From JACOMS01 sp051252005 (GTDB lineage Bacteria; Pseudomonadota; Alphaproteobacteria; Caulobacterales; Maricaulaceae): DNA of 64,000 bases. Shown here in pieces: positions 49,605-59,396 of the stretch; positions within the stretch are counted from its first letter, which is position 1; each line of letters opens with the position of its first letter. A model generated the notes under the pieces. That model was not told the DNA's origin. It searched no databases and was given only the letters and a program-made list of their open reading frames with translations. Both the position numbers and the translations under genes were made by a program. The DNA lies in the NCBI GenBank assembly GCA_051252005.1, contig JBPOEZ010000002.1:186001-250000 (forward strand), in the 5' to 3' direction.

Positions 49605-52448
49605 ATGTTTGCTCGCATTATACCGTCATTATTCATTGCGGCGTCTCTCGCATTATTTTCGGGCTGTACCCCACAAGAAAAAGCGAACGCCCCGCGCCTT
49701 TTCGACCCCTTGGTCGATGTATGGCCTCAAGATTTAAGTGATATTCCCGTCGATCCAGATGTTGTTTATGGCCAACTAGAGAACGGCATGCGCTACGCCC
49801 TGCAAACAAACACCCGCCCCGAAGGCGAAGCCGTTGTACGCTTTCGTATTAGCGCAGGCAGTAAACACGAAACGGACGAAACGCTTGGTCTTGCCCATTA
49901 CCTCGAGCATATGGCATTTAACGGCTCAGAAAATGTCCCTGAAGGCGAAATGGTCAAATCCTTAGAGCGCCTTGGCCTCTCTTTCGGCGCAGACACAAAC
50001 GCCTCGACAACATTTTCCCGCACGCAATATATGCTCAACCTTCCGGATGTCGGCGACGAAACCGTAGATTTTGCTCTGTTTATTATGCGCGAGACGGCCG
50101 ACAAGCTGCTTATAGAGCAAGACGCCGTAGACCGTGAACGCGGCGTTGTGAAAGCTGAAGAGGCGCGCGGCAATACGCCAGGGCGCGACGCCGGACGCGC
50201 TTATAATGATTTCATCTATCCTGACACGCTCTCCCGACGCCGTCCTGTCATAGGCTTACCTGCCACACTCGACACTCTCTCTGCGCCGCAGCTTCGCGCC
50301 TTTTATGATACCTATTACCGCCCAGAGCGCGCGCTTCTTGTCATGACGGGTGATTTCGATATTGAAACCATGCGCGAAAAAATCACAAAGACCTTTGGCG
50401 ATTGGGAACGCGGCATAGACACTCCGGTTGATCCTGATGTCGGCGGTGTCAGCCACAGAGAAATGGACGCGCAAATCTATAATGACGACGAGCTTACCAC
50501 CAGCCTCGTCATGTTTGATGCCAAGCCAAGCACCTATTCCGGCGACAGTATTGCCCGCCGCCGCGATAATTTTGTCCGCAATTACGCCAACGCCATTGTC
50601 AATAAGCGCATTCAAAAGCAGCTCCTTGATAGCGGCGCGGCGGTTCGAAGCGCCAGCATTGGCTATTCCTCAAGACGTTACGGCGATCAGCTCTCCGCTA
50701 GCGCTTCCGCAAAAGATGATGATTGGAAGTCCGCGATTGGCTTAGTTGACGCAGAAATTCGCACAGCCCTCACATACGGGTTTAAACAAGCTGAATATGA
50801 CGAATTGCTCGCCAATTCACGCCGTAGCTTGACGGATTCGGCCAATTACGCGGCCAAACGGCGCTCCTCTTCATTGGCATCGAGTATCGTCGGAAGCTTT
50901 GCGGGGTCCTATGTCCGAACAACGCCAGACCAGAACCTTGCCTTCTTCGAAGACAACGCAGCCTCGGTTTCAGTCTCTGAGCTTGAAAAGGCGTTCAAAA
51001 CCATGTGGTCAGATTTCGCGCCGCTTTTCTGGCTTGAAGGCCCGAAAGTAGACGGCGTCACAAAAGCGGAGATTTTAGAAACTTACAAAACCGCCCACGC
51101 CCTGCCTGTAGCGGAGCCCGCAGAGCGTCATACACTCAAATTTGCGTATCAATCATTTGGCACGCCGGGGAAAATTGCCTCGCAAGAGTATATTGAGGAT
51201 TACGATATCGACCAAATCGTGTTTGAAAACAATGTGTGGCTCAATCTCAAAAAGACGGACTTCGAAGATAAATGGGTGCGCATAAGTGTCAACGTCGGCG
51301 AAGGCTGGAACGCCTTTCCAAAAGACAAACCCGCTCTGCATACTTTAGCCGGAGCCTTTTCTCTCGGCGGATACGAAGCTCACAAGGTCAATGAGCTGTC
51401 CGAAATTTTTGCCGGAAAAAACATCGGCGTGAATATGAGCGTCAGCAGTGAACATCTAAGCTTTTCTGGATCGACCAACCCTGACGATGTCGAAGATCAG
51501 CTTAAAGCATGGACGGCCCTTCTGACCAATCCTGGCTACCGACCAGAATGGAAAGAGAAATTCACCGAAGGGCTGAAAGCCAGTTTCCATACTATCGATT
51601 CCACACCGGGCGGTGTTGCCGCGCGTGACCTCGGCCGCATTTGGGCTAATGGCGATCCGCGCTTTGGCTATCTCCCGCAAGAAGACTACGAAGCAGCCAC
51701 ACTCACGGAAGTGAAATCCGTTCTCGCGCCAATCTTTAAAAACGGCGCAATCGAAATTGGCGTCGTCGGCGATTTCGACAAAGAAGCCATCATCAATGCC
51801 GTCGCAAAAACTTACGGCGCCCTGCCTAAGCGCAATGCAGTCTTTGACCCTATTCCCGAAGCCTTCGCACTTGAGTTTCCCAAAGCTGAGCGCGTTTCGC
51901 TCACCCATACGGGCGCAGACAATCAAGGCGCGATTTACATGGCGTGGCCGACCCATACAGGCTGGACGCTGGACCGCTCCCGCCGCTATTCAATGATACG
52001 CCGCGTCTTCCAAAACCGGATGACCGAGATTATACGCGAAGATATGGGCCTGACATACTCGCCAAGCGCCTCCCTACGTTACAGCCGCGTCAATGTAGAT
52101 TACGGTTATATGTCAGCCTCCATGACATCCGACCCGAAATTTTTCGCGGCGTTTGAAAAAGCGGTCAAAGAGATCGCCGCCGATCTTCGCAGCGGCGGGA
52201 TCACGCAAGATGAACTGGAGCGCGCCCGTAAACCCGTCATGGAAAGTTTTGAACGTAGCGAAAAAGAAAATGGCAGCTGGCTCGGACTTGTTGCCCAATC
52301 GCAAACGAATACGGACGCTCTGGATTGGCGGCGTTCACGCGTAGAGGCCTACACGGCCCTCACCCCTGCAGACCTCGACAAGGCCGCAAAAGACCTTTTC
52401 GATCCGTCCAGCTTACATGTTGTGGTGATCGGCCCAGAAAGTAAATAA
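49605..52448 (+). CDS. M16-family metallopeptidase, lipoprotein
   Basis: 947 residues from ATG 49605; the frame begins at a TTG four codons earlier. Lipobox Cys21 (LALFSGC). The inverted zinc motif HYLEH is at about 98-102 (LAHYLEHMAFNGSENVPEGE) with the downstream Glu in RERGVVKAEEARG. The second, inactive M16 half starts near 490. This PqqL-like double-length form degrades peptides in a closed chamber. Envelope location follows from the lipobox. It sits alone between accA and xerD. Confidence 0.93.
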   Translation: MFARIIPSLFIAASLALFSGCTPQEKANAPRLFDPLVDVWPQDLSDIPVDPDVVYGQLENGMRYALQTNTRPEGEAVVRFRISAGSKHETDETLGLAHYLEHMAFNGSENVPEGEMVKSLERLGLSFGADTNASTTFSRTQYMLNLPDVGDETVDFALFIMRETADKLLIEQDAVDRERGVVKAEEARGNTPGRDAGRAYNDFIYPDTLSRRRPVIGLPATLDTLSAPQLRAFYDTYYRPERALLVMTGDFDIETMREKITKTFGDWERGIDTPVDPDVGGVSHREMDAQIYNDDELTTSLVMFDAKPSTYSGDSIARRRDNFVRNYANAIVNKRIQKQLLDSGAAVRSASIGYSSRRYGDQLSASASAKDDDWKSAIGLVDAEIRTALTYGFKQAEYDELLANSRRSLTDSANYAAKRRSSSLASSIVGSFAGSYVRTTPDQNLAFFEDNAASVSVSELEKAFKTMWSDFAPLFWLEGPKVDGVTKAEILETYKTAHALPVAEPAERHTLKFAYQSFGTPGKIASQEYIEDYDIDQIVFENNVWLNLKKTDFEDKWVRISVNVGEGWNAFPKDKPALHTLAGAFSLGGYEAHKVNELSEIFAGKNIGVNMSVSSEHLSFSGSTNPDDVEDQLKAWTALLTNPGYRPEWKEKFTEGLKASFHTIDSTPGGVAARDLGRIWANGDPRFGYLPQEDYEAATLTEVKSVLAPIFKNGAIEIGVVGDFDKEAIINAVAKTYGALPKRNAVFDPIPEAFALEFPKAERVSLTHTGADNQGAIYMAWPTHTGWTLDRSRRYSMIRRVFQNRMTEIIREDMGLTYSPSASLRYSRVNVDYGYMSASMTSDPKFFAAFEKAVKEIAADLRSGGITQDELERARKPVMESFERSEKENGSWLGLVAQSQTNTDALDWRRSRVEAYTALTPADLDKAAKDLFDPSSLHVVVIGPESK

Positions 52449-52459
52449 AGCGATCAGAC

Positions 52460-53383
52460 TCACTCAGGTTTAGCCAGTGGGTGCATGTCGTAAACAAGCG
52501 CCCGCATACGCTCATCAAGCACATGGGTATAAATCTGCGTTGTTGAAATATCCGCGTGCCCCAGTAGTTTTTGCACGCTTCGCAAATCCGCGCCGCGCGC
52601 TAATAAATGCGTCGCAAAGGCATGGCGCAAGACGTGCGGCGATATTTTAGAAGGCTCAAGTCCGGCTAAGATTGCTAAGTCCTTGAGCATTTGCGCGAAC
52701 CGCTCTCTCGATAAATGCCCATCCTTTGACCGAGACGGGAAAAGAAACGCCTCGGCCCGTTCCTGCACTTTCAGCCCCTCTGGCATCGTGGTCTTTCGGA
52801 CTTTCTTCCACGCGCTTATCGCCGAAACCGCAGCCTCGGTTAAAGGCACTAACCGCTCTCGGTCGCCTTTGCCTTTGATCACCATACAGCTATCCCGCCG
52901 TTTCGTTTGAGCCGTGCGCAAGGAGACAAGCTCCTGAACGCGCAGTCCGCCTGCATAGAGAATTTCGAGAAGGCATTGCATCCGAATACCCTTGGGCGAC
53001 ATGTCTCGCTCCGCCGCTTCGAAGAGGGCGTCGACGTCGGCCTCAGACAGAATTTTCGGCAAAGGCCGCCCGCGTTTAGGGCCTTTCATGTGATGGGCCG
53101 GATTATCAGCTCTCAGGTTTTCAGTTTGTAGGAATAAATAAAACTGTTTGATTGCAGACAGTTTTCGTGCTGCCGTCGACGGCGCAATACCGTTTTTTGC
53201 CCAGCGGGCCAAGACGACTTCGATGTGCCCTGTACCGGCGGTTAGAAGGCTTTGCCCTGTGGACTTTAACGCCGCAGACAAATCCATCAAGTCGCGCTCA
53301 TAGGCGGAAAGCGTATGCGGCGACGCGCCCCGCTCTGCGCTCATCATATCGAGAAAGCTATCAACCGCGCGGCGTCCTTCCAC
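52460..53383 (-). CDS. xerD: Tyrosine recombinase XerD
   Basis: 307 residues, GTG start after GGGGGAGCTA. The SAM-like core-binding domain occupies 1-100. Catalytic residues: Arg148 (GGLRVQELVSL), Lys172 (VIKGKGDRERL), His250 and Arg253 (HVLRHAFATHLL), His276 (LLGHADIST) and the nucleophile Tyr285 (TTQIYTHV). Resolves chromosome dimers at dif with XerC. Third gene of a minus-strand run with a 543-residue exported protein and a 46-residue membrane protein, divergent from aroK. Housekeeping, not an integron or phage integrase. Confidence 0.95.
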   Translation of the reverse strand: MEGRRAVDSFLDMMSAERGASPHTLSAYERDLMDLSAALKSTGQSLLTAGTGHIEVVLARWAKNGIAPSTAARKLSAIKQFYLFLQTENLRADNPAHHMKGPKRGRPLPKILSEADVDALFEAAERDMSPKGIRMQCLLEILYAGGLRVQELVSLRTAQTKRRDSCMVIKGKGDRERLVPLTEAAVSAISAWKKVRKTTMPEGLKVQERAEAFLFPSRSKDGHLSRERFAQMLKDLAILAGLEPSKISPHVLRHAFATHLLARGADLRSVQKLLGHADISTTQIYTHVLDERMRALVYDMHPLAKPE

Positions 53384-53411
53384 TAGCTCCCCCTTTTTAG
53401 TTCTGGGCCAT

Positions 53412-55043
53412 TTAGAGACCAGACCAAAAATCTTCCGCCGCCAAGCGTCCCGCGAAACTTGTCAGTCCTGCCTGATTTAAGGCGGCGATAACGGTGTAAA
53501 CGCTTTCAGCATTGAGGCGCTCACCCTGCAAGGCTCTCGCAGCCCAAAGCGCGGTTTCAGCGCGCGCGCCAGAACGGGCAGATGTCTCTAAAGCCAAACG
53601 CTGCCCCGGTAGGAGCGCGCGTCCTTTTGAGGGTTTTAGCTCTTCAACGTTTTCCATACTGTCAATAGACAGGCCTGCCCCCATTGCGGCGGCGATAAAC
53701 ATGTCGCGAACCACCCGCGCCTTATCCGTGTCTTCTTCCGCAATGCGGGTTTCAATATCGGTTCCCAATCCGCCGCCGAGAAAACCATATCCCAGCGCGT
53801 CAGAAACAAGGGCAATACGTGGCTGCACGTCTGGTTGATCTGCGACTAAATCGTAGAACTGTCTCAAGACGGACGTGTCACCGCGCGCAATCGCCGCCCG
53901 TGTGAAGACATTCAAATCTGTCAGTACTTGTTCTTCAGGTGAGAGCGTCTGGATTAACGGCGCAAGAAAGCTGGAAAAACGGTCCAAGGCTCCAGCCGTG
54001 TCCGCTCGTAGCAACAACGCAGCAACGGCCTTTGGCCTATCAACTTGCGTGCCCGACCGTGCGATCTGGTAAAGCGCTACGCTACTGGCCGCATCTTTTT
54101 TGGAGAGAGCCGCATCCAGTGCCGGCAGCACCGCCGGTGTAGAAGCTTGCCCCGCCAGCTCTGTTTCGTCATCAGGCGCTTTGGGGGCCTCCGCGATAAG
54201 ACCGTCAAAGACCTGCTCCATTTGCGTGTTCGACAGCGCGTTTCCGGCACCGTACAGGGCCGCAAGGCGTTCCTCCGCTGGCAGGATTTCGCTCATAGCC
54301 AGGCGCGCCGCATAGCTTTTCGGGGGCTGCCCTTTTGGCCAAGGCAAAGCCGCCTTCGTCATTAGTGCCATATGTAACGCATCATCTGATTTGACAGCTT
54401 TGAGATCAGGTTTACTCGACCCGCCGCTGACAATTTGCATCAGGCTATAAAATGCTGGATCGTCATACTCTGCGGTTTTCAAAATATCAGTGGTCAGCTC
54501 AGCCGCAGGAATTTCACCACGCAAAACATGACAGAACGCTCTGAGGCGCGCCCAAACCGGATCGGCTCGGTCTTCCACAATAATATCCGCCGATGCGCAC
54601 GCACTCTGATTATCACCCGCGAGCAAAGCCATGTTGGCCTTAAGGACGTTATCTTCGGATAGCACAGGCGTGCGGTTGATAATGGACTGAGCGGCAGTCA
54701 TCTCGCCAAGATCAAGAATGACTTTAAGCCGCGCTTTTTTAAAAGCCGCATCCTGCTCTGCGGTCTCAAAGCGAGGCGGCGTTCCGCCCGTTAATACCGC
54801 CGCTCGAATGAGATCACGGGCGATGCCGCTCGCATCTTTTGCCTCAACCGTTTCTAGTAAATATTGAGCCCGCGCCGCGCTTGTGGCCTGCCAGAGGTTC
54901 TTATCAAGGCCGCCCGTTTGGCTATCGATCACGCCGACATCAAACGCCGCCGCGCTACCTAGCTGTCCGACTTCAATCGCTTGCCCAAAAGCTGGCGCGC
55001 TGAAAAGCAAGACCGCTGTTGATATGAAAAAAGCCGCTCGCAT
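53412..55043 (-). CDS. Exported helical-repeat protein of unknown function
   Basis: 543 residues from ATG 55043, directly after the stop of the upstream 46-residue gene (TAAG-ATG). Clear signal peptide (AAFFISTAVLLFSAPAFG). The rest is almost wholly helical with Ala/Leu-rich TPR-like spacing (KARLKVILDLGEMTAAQSII, NVLKANMALLAGDNQSACAS, AETALWAARALQGERLNAES). The only Cys pair is at CAS...FCH. No catalytic motif seen. Position between aroK and xerD suggests a lineage-conserved envelope protein, but that is recollection of synteny, not proof. Confidence 0.8.
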   Translation of the reverse strand: MRAAFFISTAVLLFSAPAFGQAIEVGQLGSAAAFDVGVIDSQTGGLDKNLWQATSAARAQYLLETVEAKDASGIARDLIRAAVLTGGTPPRFETAEQDAAFKKARLKVILDLGEMTAAQSIINRTPVLSEDNVLKANMALLAGDNQSACASADIIVEDRADPVWARLRAFCHVLRGEIPAAELTTDILKTAEYDDPAFYSLMQIVSGGSSKPDLKAVKSDDALHMALMTKAALPWPKGQPPKSYAARLAMSEILPAEERLAALYGAGNALSNTQMEQVFDGLIAEAPKAPDDETELAGQASTPAVLPALDAALSKKDAASSVALYQIARSGTQVDRPKAVAALLLRADTAGALDRFSSFLAPLIQTLSPEEQVLTDLNVFTRAAIARGDTSVLRQFYDLVADQPDVQPRIALVSDALGYGFLGGGLGTDIETRIAEEDTDKARVVRDMFIAAAMGAGLSIDSMENVEELKPSKGRALLPGQRLALETSARSGARAETALWAARALQGERLNAESVYTVIAALNQAGLTSFAGRLAAEDFWSGL

Positions 55044-55044
55044 C

Positions 55045-55185
55045 TTAATTTTCAATACGGTCTGTCAGATCAATCGTCGTGGTATCCTGCGGGGCGTTAT
55101 CAACGCCAGTCTGCGAAAGAAGCCAAAAGAACCCCGCCCCAACAATGATGGCAACAACGCCAAGACCTAAGATTAATTTTCGCAT
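55045..55185 (-). CDS. 46-residue single-pass membrane protein
   Basis: ATG at 55185, TAA at 55047. Short basic start MRKLIL, a transmembrane helix (GLGVVAIIVGAGFFWLL), then SQTGVDNAPQDTTTIDLTDR outside. The stop is one base from the ATG of the next gene, so the two are translationally coupled. It explains the short open stretch before that gene. I do not recognise the family. Confidence 0.75.
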   Translation of the reverse strand: MRKLILGLGVVAIIVGAGFFWLLSQTGVDNAPQDTTTIDLTDRIEN

Positions 55186-55314
55186 GAGACTGTCCTATAA
55201 ATATTTTAACCGCGCACTTGAGCATAGCCGCATTTGCGCACATATTAAGTAAAATTTTCACATGGCCGCATTTCTTTTGCTATGAGCCCGTGTAACACCG
55301 TTAAAGGCAAGATT

Positions 55315-55881
55315 ATGCCACCCGTAAGCAGCGCATTGCGCGCACATCCCATTGCCCTTGTTGGGCTTATGGGGGTTGGAAAGACCACAGTAGGCCGCCG
55401 CCTTGCGAAGCGGCTCGGTCTGCCTTTCTACGACTCTGATGATGAGATCGAAAAAGCATCAGGCCGTACGGTCGCCGGATACTTCAGAGATCACGGCGAA
55501 GAAGCTTTCAGAGAAGGCGAGCGCCGCGTCATTGAAAGACTGCTTGACGGCACCCCCTTGATCCTCGCGACAGGCGGCGGAGCGTTTATTCCCGAAGAAA
55601 CACGGCTTATACTAAACGCCCACTCCACCACCGTTTGGCTTAAGGGAGACTTTAAGACCATCATGGAGCGCGTCTCCCGTAAGAACACCCGCCCGCTTCT
55701 GCAGGTCCCAGACCCAGAAGCCAAAATGCGCGAGCTTATGGATATTCGTTATCCTATTTACGCTGAAGCCAACCTCACGGTCCCCATCGCCAAAGGGACC
55801 CATATGCGAACAGTCAATAAAGTCATTCGCATGCTAAGTGATTATCACGAGACGGAACAAAGACCCAGCCATGACGCCTAA
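55315..55881 (+). CDS. aroK: Shikimate kinase
   Basis: 188 residues from ATG 55315 (GGCAAG upstream); an earlier TTG-type start is possible but adds nothing recognisable. P-loop GLMGVGKTTVGRRLAKRLGL, then FYDSDDEIEKASGRTVAGYF (shikimate-binding Asp), ATGGGAFIPEETR and the lid RKNTRPLLQ. Phosphorylates shikimate. Overlaps aroB by 11 bases. Confidence 0.96.
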   Translation: MPPVSSALRAHPIALVGLMGVGKTTVGRRLAKRLGLPFYDSDDEIEKASGRTVAGYFRDHGEEAFREGERRVIERLLDGTPLILATGGGAFIPEETRLILNAHSTTVWLKGDFKTIMERVSRKNTRPLLQVPDPEAKMRELMDIRYPIYAEANLTVPIAKGTHMRTVNKVIRMLSDYHETEQRPSHDA

Positions 55882-56983
55882 ACCCGATTTAACGGTTCCG
55901 GTTGATCTCGGCTCCCGCTCCTATGACATTCTCATTGGCGATAATTTACTGAGCCACATTGACCATTACCTCGCGCCGTTCATCAAAGGCTCAAAAGTGC
56001 ATATCGTTACGGACGAAACTGTTTTTGGTCTGCACGGGCAGTCCCTTAAAGGGCTAACCTGTGATTACGGCGTGACGGTATTACCACCGGGGGAGGCGCA
56101 AAAAAGTTTCACCGTTTTGCAAAAAGTCTTGGACACCGCGTTTACGCAAGGCCTTGGCCGCAATGATCTTTTCATCGCTTTTGGCGGCGGCGTGGTTGGC
56201 GACCTCACGGGCTTTGCCGCCTCTATTTACAAGCGCGGATGCCGCTTCATCCAAATACCGACAACACTGCTCGCGCAGGTCGATAGCTCAGTCGGCGGGA
56301 AAACCGCTATCAATGTCCCGCAAGGCAAAAACCTCGTCGGCGCATTTTATCAGCCGCAATTAGTCCTCTCTGATACGTCCGTTTTGCAGACACTACCTGC
56401 CCGCCAAGTTAAAGCCGGCTATGCCGAAATTCTTAAATATGCGCTTCTGGGCGACGTATCGTTTTTTGACTGGCTCGACGAAAACGGCGCAGATGTTTTA
56501 GCGCTAAAACCTGCCGCCATCGCCCGCGCCGTAGCCGTCTCCTGCGAAGCCAAAGCACGCATCGTCGCCGAAGACGAACAAGAACGCGGCGTACGCGCTC
56601 TGCTAAACCTTGGCCACACATTTGGCCACGCTCTCGAAGCGGAAGCCGGATATGATGGCGACTTGCTACACGGCGAAGCGGTCAGTATCGGCATGGAAAT
56701 GGCCGCCGAAATGAGCGCCGCTTTAGGACTCTGTTCAAAGACCGACGTAGCCCGTATAAAGACCCACCTCGCCGCGCTAGATATGCCGACCCTAGACACC
56801 GTATCCCATTTGATGCATCCGAAGAAATTGCTGACTCACATGAAACAAGACAAGAAAAACACGGGAGATCTCGTCACGCTTATTCTTCTGCGCGCTATCG
56901 GCGGCGCATTTGTCAGTACAGACACAAAAGACGCGCAGCTCTCTCTCTATTTAGACGGGCTTCAAGGAAAAGCTCATGCTTGA
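55871..56983 (+). CDS. aroB: 3-dehydroquinate synthase
   Basis: 370 residues from ATG 55871. VPVDLGSRSYDILIGDNLL opens the protein, GGGVVGDLTGFAASIYKRG is the NAD site, and zinc ligands lie in EILKYALLG, LNLGHTFGHALEAE and LHGEAVSIGMEMA. Second shikimate-pathway step. Its last 8 bases overlap the CNNM-type gene that follows, so aroK-aroB-corC-like form one operon. Confidence 0.96.
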   Translation: MTPKPDLTVPVDLGSRSYDILIGDNLLSHIDHYLAPFIKGSKVHIVTDETVFGLHGQSLKGLTCDYGVTVLPPGEAQKSFTVLQKVLDTAFTQGLGRNDLFIAFGGGVVGDLTGFAASIYKRGCRFIQIPTTLLAQVDSSVGGKTAINVPQGKNLVGAFYQPQLVLSDTSVLQTLPARQVKAGYAEILKYALLGDVSFFDWLDENGADVLALKPAAIARAVAVSCEAKARIVAEDEQERGVRALLNLGHTFGHALEAEAGYDGDLLHGEAVSIGMEMAAEMSAALGLCSKTDVARIKTHLAALDMPTLDTVSHLMHPKKLLTHMKQDKKNTGDLVTLILLRAIGGAFVSTDTKDAQLSLYLDGLQGKAHA

Positions 56984-58271
56984 TAAACTCATGCACGCGG
57001 AATCGATCATTAAGATTCTTATTATTTTACTGCTACTTATTATTTCGGCTTTTTTCTCTGGTTCGGAAACAGCGCTTACGGCAGCTTCGCGCGCCCGTAT
57101 GCATGCCGCCGAAAGAGACGGGGACGTGAAAGCCAGTATTGTTGGCCGCCTATTAGCGAGCCGCGAGCGCCTGATCGGCGCATTGCTCCTCGGTAATAAC
57201 CTCGTCAATATTCTCGCCTCAACCCTCATGGCGGGGCTTGTGCTTTATATTGTTGGCGACGGCGTTTTAGCTACCGCCCTCGCTACCTTTATCATGACAG
57301 TACTTGTTTTGATTTTCGCAGAGGTACTACCCAAAACCTACGCCATCACCCAGCCCGACCAAGCTGCCTTAAAAGTCGCCAAACCTGTCAGTCTTATCGT
57401 GGCGATTTTCGCGCCGATTGTTTCGGTTATACAAGTCATCGTAAACGGCGTCCTGAAACTCTTCGGAGTAAACTCCGATGCCACAGCCTGGACGGCGGCC
57501 GAAGAAATTCGCGGCGCGGTTGACCTTCATCACAAAGAAGGCGGCGTTGCTAAACGCGCCCGCGACCAGATCATTGGCGTACTGGAGCTCGGCTATCTCA
57601 CAGTAGAAGACGTCATGGTCCACCGTAAGAACCTGACAACGATTGATGCCGACTTGCCGCCGGAACAGATGCTTAAAGCCATTCTTTCTAGCAATCACTC
57701 CCGTCTGCCCCTCTGGAAAGGCGAGCCGGACAATGTCATTGGGATCCTTCATGTAAAAGACATATTGAGATCTCTCGCCCGCGCAGACGGTGAAATCCCC
57801 ACAATTAACGCCAAGAAAATCGCGCGCGAAGCGTGGTTCGTCCCAGAAACAACGCCTGTCGCCAAACAGCTCAGAGCCTTTCAGCAAAAAAGAGAGCATT
57901 TCGCACTTGTCGTGGATGAGTATGGGACTCTCATGGGCGTCATTACTTTGGAAGATATTCTGGAAGAAATCGTCGGCGATATTCAAGACGAGCATGATAA
58001 TGAACTTGAAGGTATGACACGGCATACGGACGGCACGATTACCATTCGCGGTGACATTCCTATTCGGGATTTAAACCGCGCTATGGATTGGGCTCTGCCT
58101 GACGACGAAGCCGTAACCATTGCGGGCCTCGTGATCCATGAAAGCCAAACCATTCCCGAAGAAAAGCAGACCTTTGCGTTTCACGGCTACCGCTTTGAAG
58201 TTATCTCGCGGCAACGAAACCAAATTAAATATATCAAGATCGCGAAGTCAGCCGAGCTAGAGCGGAGCTGA
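56976..58271 (+). CDS. CNNM/CorC-like (HlyC/CorC) transporter-associated protein
   Basis: 431 residues. Four membrane segments of a DUF21 domain (about 10-170; SAFFSGSETALTAASRARMH, LLLGNNLVNILASTLMA, LPKTYAITQPDQAAL), then a CBS pair (about 205-330; VMVHRKNLTTIDADLPPEQM, VVDEYGTLMGVITLEDILEE) and a C-terminal CorC_HlyC domain. The family exports or senses Mg2+/Co2+ at the inner membrane. Translationally coupled to aroB. Confidence 0.93.
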   Translation: MLDKLMHAESIIKILIILLLLIISAFFSGSETALTAASRARMHAAERDGDVKASIVGRLLASRERLIGALLLGNNLVNILASTLMAGLVLYIVGDGVLATALATFIMTVLVLIFAEVLPKTYAITQPDQAALKVAKPVSLIVAIFAPIVSVIQVIVNGVLKLFGVNSDATAWTAAEEIRGAVDLHHKEGGVAKRARDQIIGVLELGYLTVEDVMVHRKNLTTIDADLPPEQMLKAILSSNHSRLPLWKGEPDNVIGILHVKDILRSLARADGEIPTINAKKIAREAWFVPETTPVAKQLRAFQQKREHFALVVDEYGTLMGVITLEDILEEIVGDIQDEHDNELEGMTRHTDGTITIRGDIPIRDLNRAMDWALPDDEAVTIAGLVIHESQTIPEEKQTFAFHGYRFEVISRQRNQIKYIKIAKSAELERS

Positions 58272-58274
58272 TTG

Positions 58275-58697
58275 ATGAGCGTGAATAATGAAACGCCTCG
58301 GCTCTCATTCTTACGCGGCTTAACCCATTGCATTCGCGTGCTGAGCCTCATTATAGCCATCACAAGCCTATCCGTAAGCCTGTGGTTTTTTATAGGATTT
58401 GCCTCCACGGACACATATGCCCTCCACCTTTTCTCGGCTCTCTTACTCTGCTTTGGCATTGGGGCCCTGTTTTTCCTTCCGGCGTGCAAACTTACACATA
58501 TTGCTCATAAGGCTTTATCCGGCAGCCTCCGCCGCAGTGAACCTTGGATCGCCCTACTCCTCATTCTGCCTTGGCTGCCCCTCAGTTGGTATTTATACCC
58601 CCTAAGCGGTTTCTGGCTTTACGGAGCCATATTCGCGGCGGCTTACGCCCTCCTCATCATAGTCTGGGCGGTGTTGGTAGGGCGCACCCGCGCTTAG
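58275..58697 (+). CDS. Small membrane protein of unknown function
   Basis: 140 residues from ATG 58275, four bases after the CNNM-type stop. Four predicted membrane segments (about 22-45, 53-72, 90-107, 112-133), Trp/Leu-rich, with a Cys in LPACKLTHIAHKAL. No family recognised. Last gene of the aroK operon by spacing. Confidence 0.7.
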   Translation: MSVNNETPRLSFLRGLTHCIRVLSLIIAITSLSVSLWFFIGFASTDTYALHLFSALLLCFGIGALFFLPACKLTHIAHKALSGSLRRSEPWIALLLILPWLPLSWYLYPLSGFWLYGAIFAAAYALLIIVWAVLVGRTRA

Positions 58698-58797
58698 GCG
58701 TAAATATATTTACAGTGAAAAATTTGAAAAATGCTCATCTTCGCCTATATTGGAGATAAGCACGAAAGGCCTTTTACGCTCTTTCACGGAGGCTAAC

Positions 58798-59391
58798 ATG
58801 ACACATCTACGTTCACTTGCGCTCATCACCGCTCTCGCATTTCTGTCCGCCTGCGCGACGACTACGCCCTATCAAGCGGCTTCAAAGCCTGGCGCTTATG
58901 ACGGGTATTCGCAAACGATGATCGAGAATGATCGTGCCCGCGTGACCTTTGGCGGCAACTCTCTGACCGATAAAGACACCGTCGAAAATTACCTCTTATT
59001 CCGCGCGGCAGAGCTGACCAAAGAACGCGGCTTTGACCACTTCTCGCTTGTTGAGCGCGAAACCGAAGCCAAAACCCGCGTTGATGTTAGCCCAAGGTTC
59101 GGACGTTACGACCCTTATTTTGATTATGCTTTTTACCGGCCCTATCATGGCTGGAGTGCTTATCATCCCTATAGCCGTTTTTATAATGGCTTCCCCCGCC
59201 GCGGCTTTGGTTCGGGGTTCAACGACCCCTTTTTCAATAACTATGACGTTAACGAAATAACGAAATACCGCGCGAGTGCTGAGGTGAAATTCGGTCGCGG
59301 CAATCGGCCTGCGGCAGATAACGCCTTTGACGCTGAACAGGTTCTTGCAAACCTCGGCCCAACCATTATTTTCCCCGCAGAGTCAGACTAA
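58798..59391 (+). CDS. CC0125/CC1285-family lipoprotein
   Basis: 197 residues from ATG 58798, GGAGG well placed. Lipobox Cys19 (AFLSAC). RARVTFGGNSLTDKDTVENY and LLFRAAELTKERGFDHFSLV match the named Caulobacter lipoprotein family. A Tyr/Gly/Phe-rich middle (YDPYFDYAFYRPYHGWSAY) is low-complexity. The region near residues 160-180 holds the core domain's last strand. Function unknown; outer-membrane or periplasmic. Convergent with glpK. Confidence 0.83.
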   Translation: MTHLRSLALITALAFLSACATTTPYQAASKPGAYDGYSQTMIENDRARVTFGGNSLTDKDTVENYLLFRAAELTKERGFDHFSLVERETEAKTRVDVSPRFGRYDPYFDYAFYRPYHGWSAYHPYSRFYNGFPRRGFGSGFNDPFFNNYDVNEITKYRASAEVKFGRGNRPAADNAFDAEQVLANLGPTIIFPAESD

Positions 59392-59396
59392 AACCG

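Noticed and set aside
52460..53383. Tyrosine recombinase as a mobile-element integrase
   Set aside because: Sequence and position beside aroK fit housekeeping XerD; no att sites, cassette or phage genes around it.
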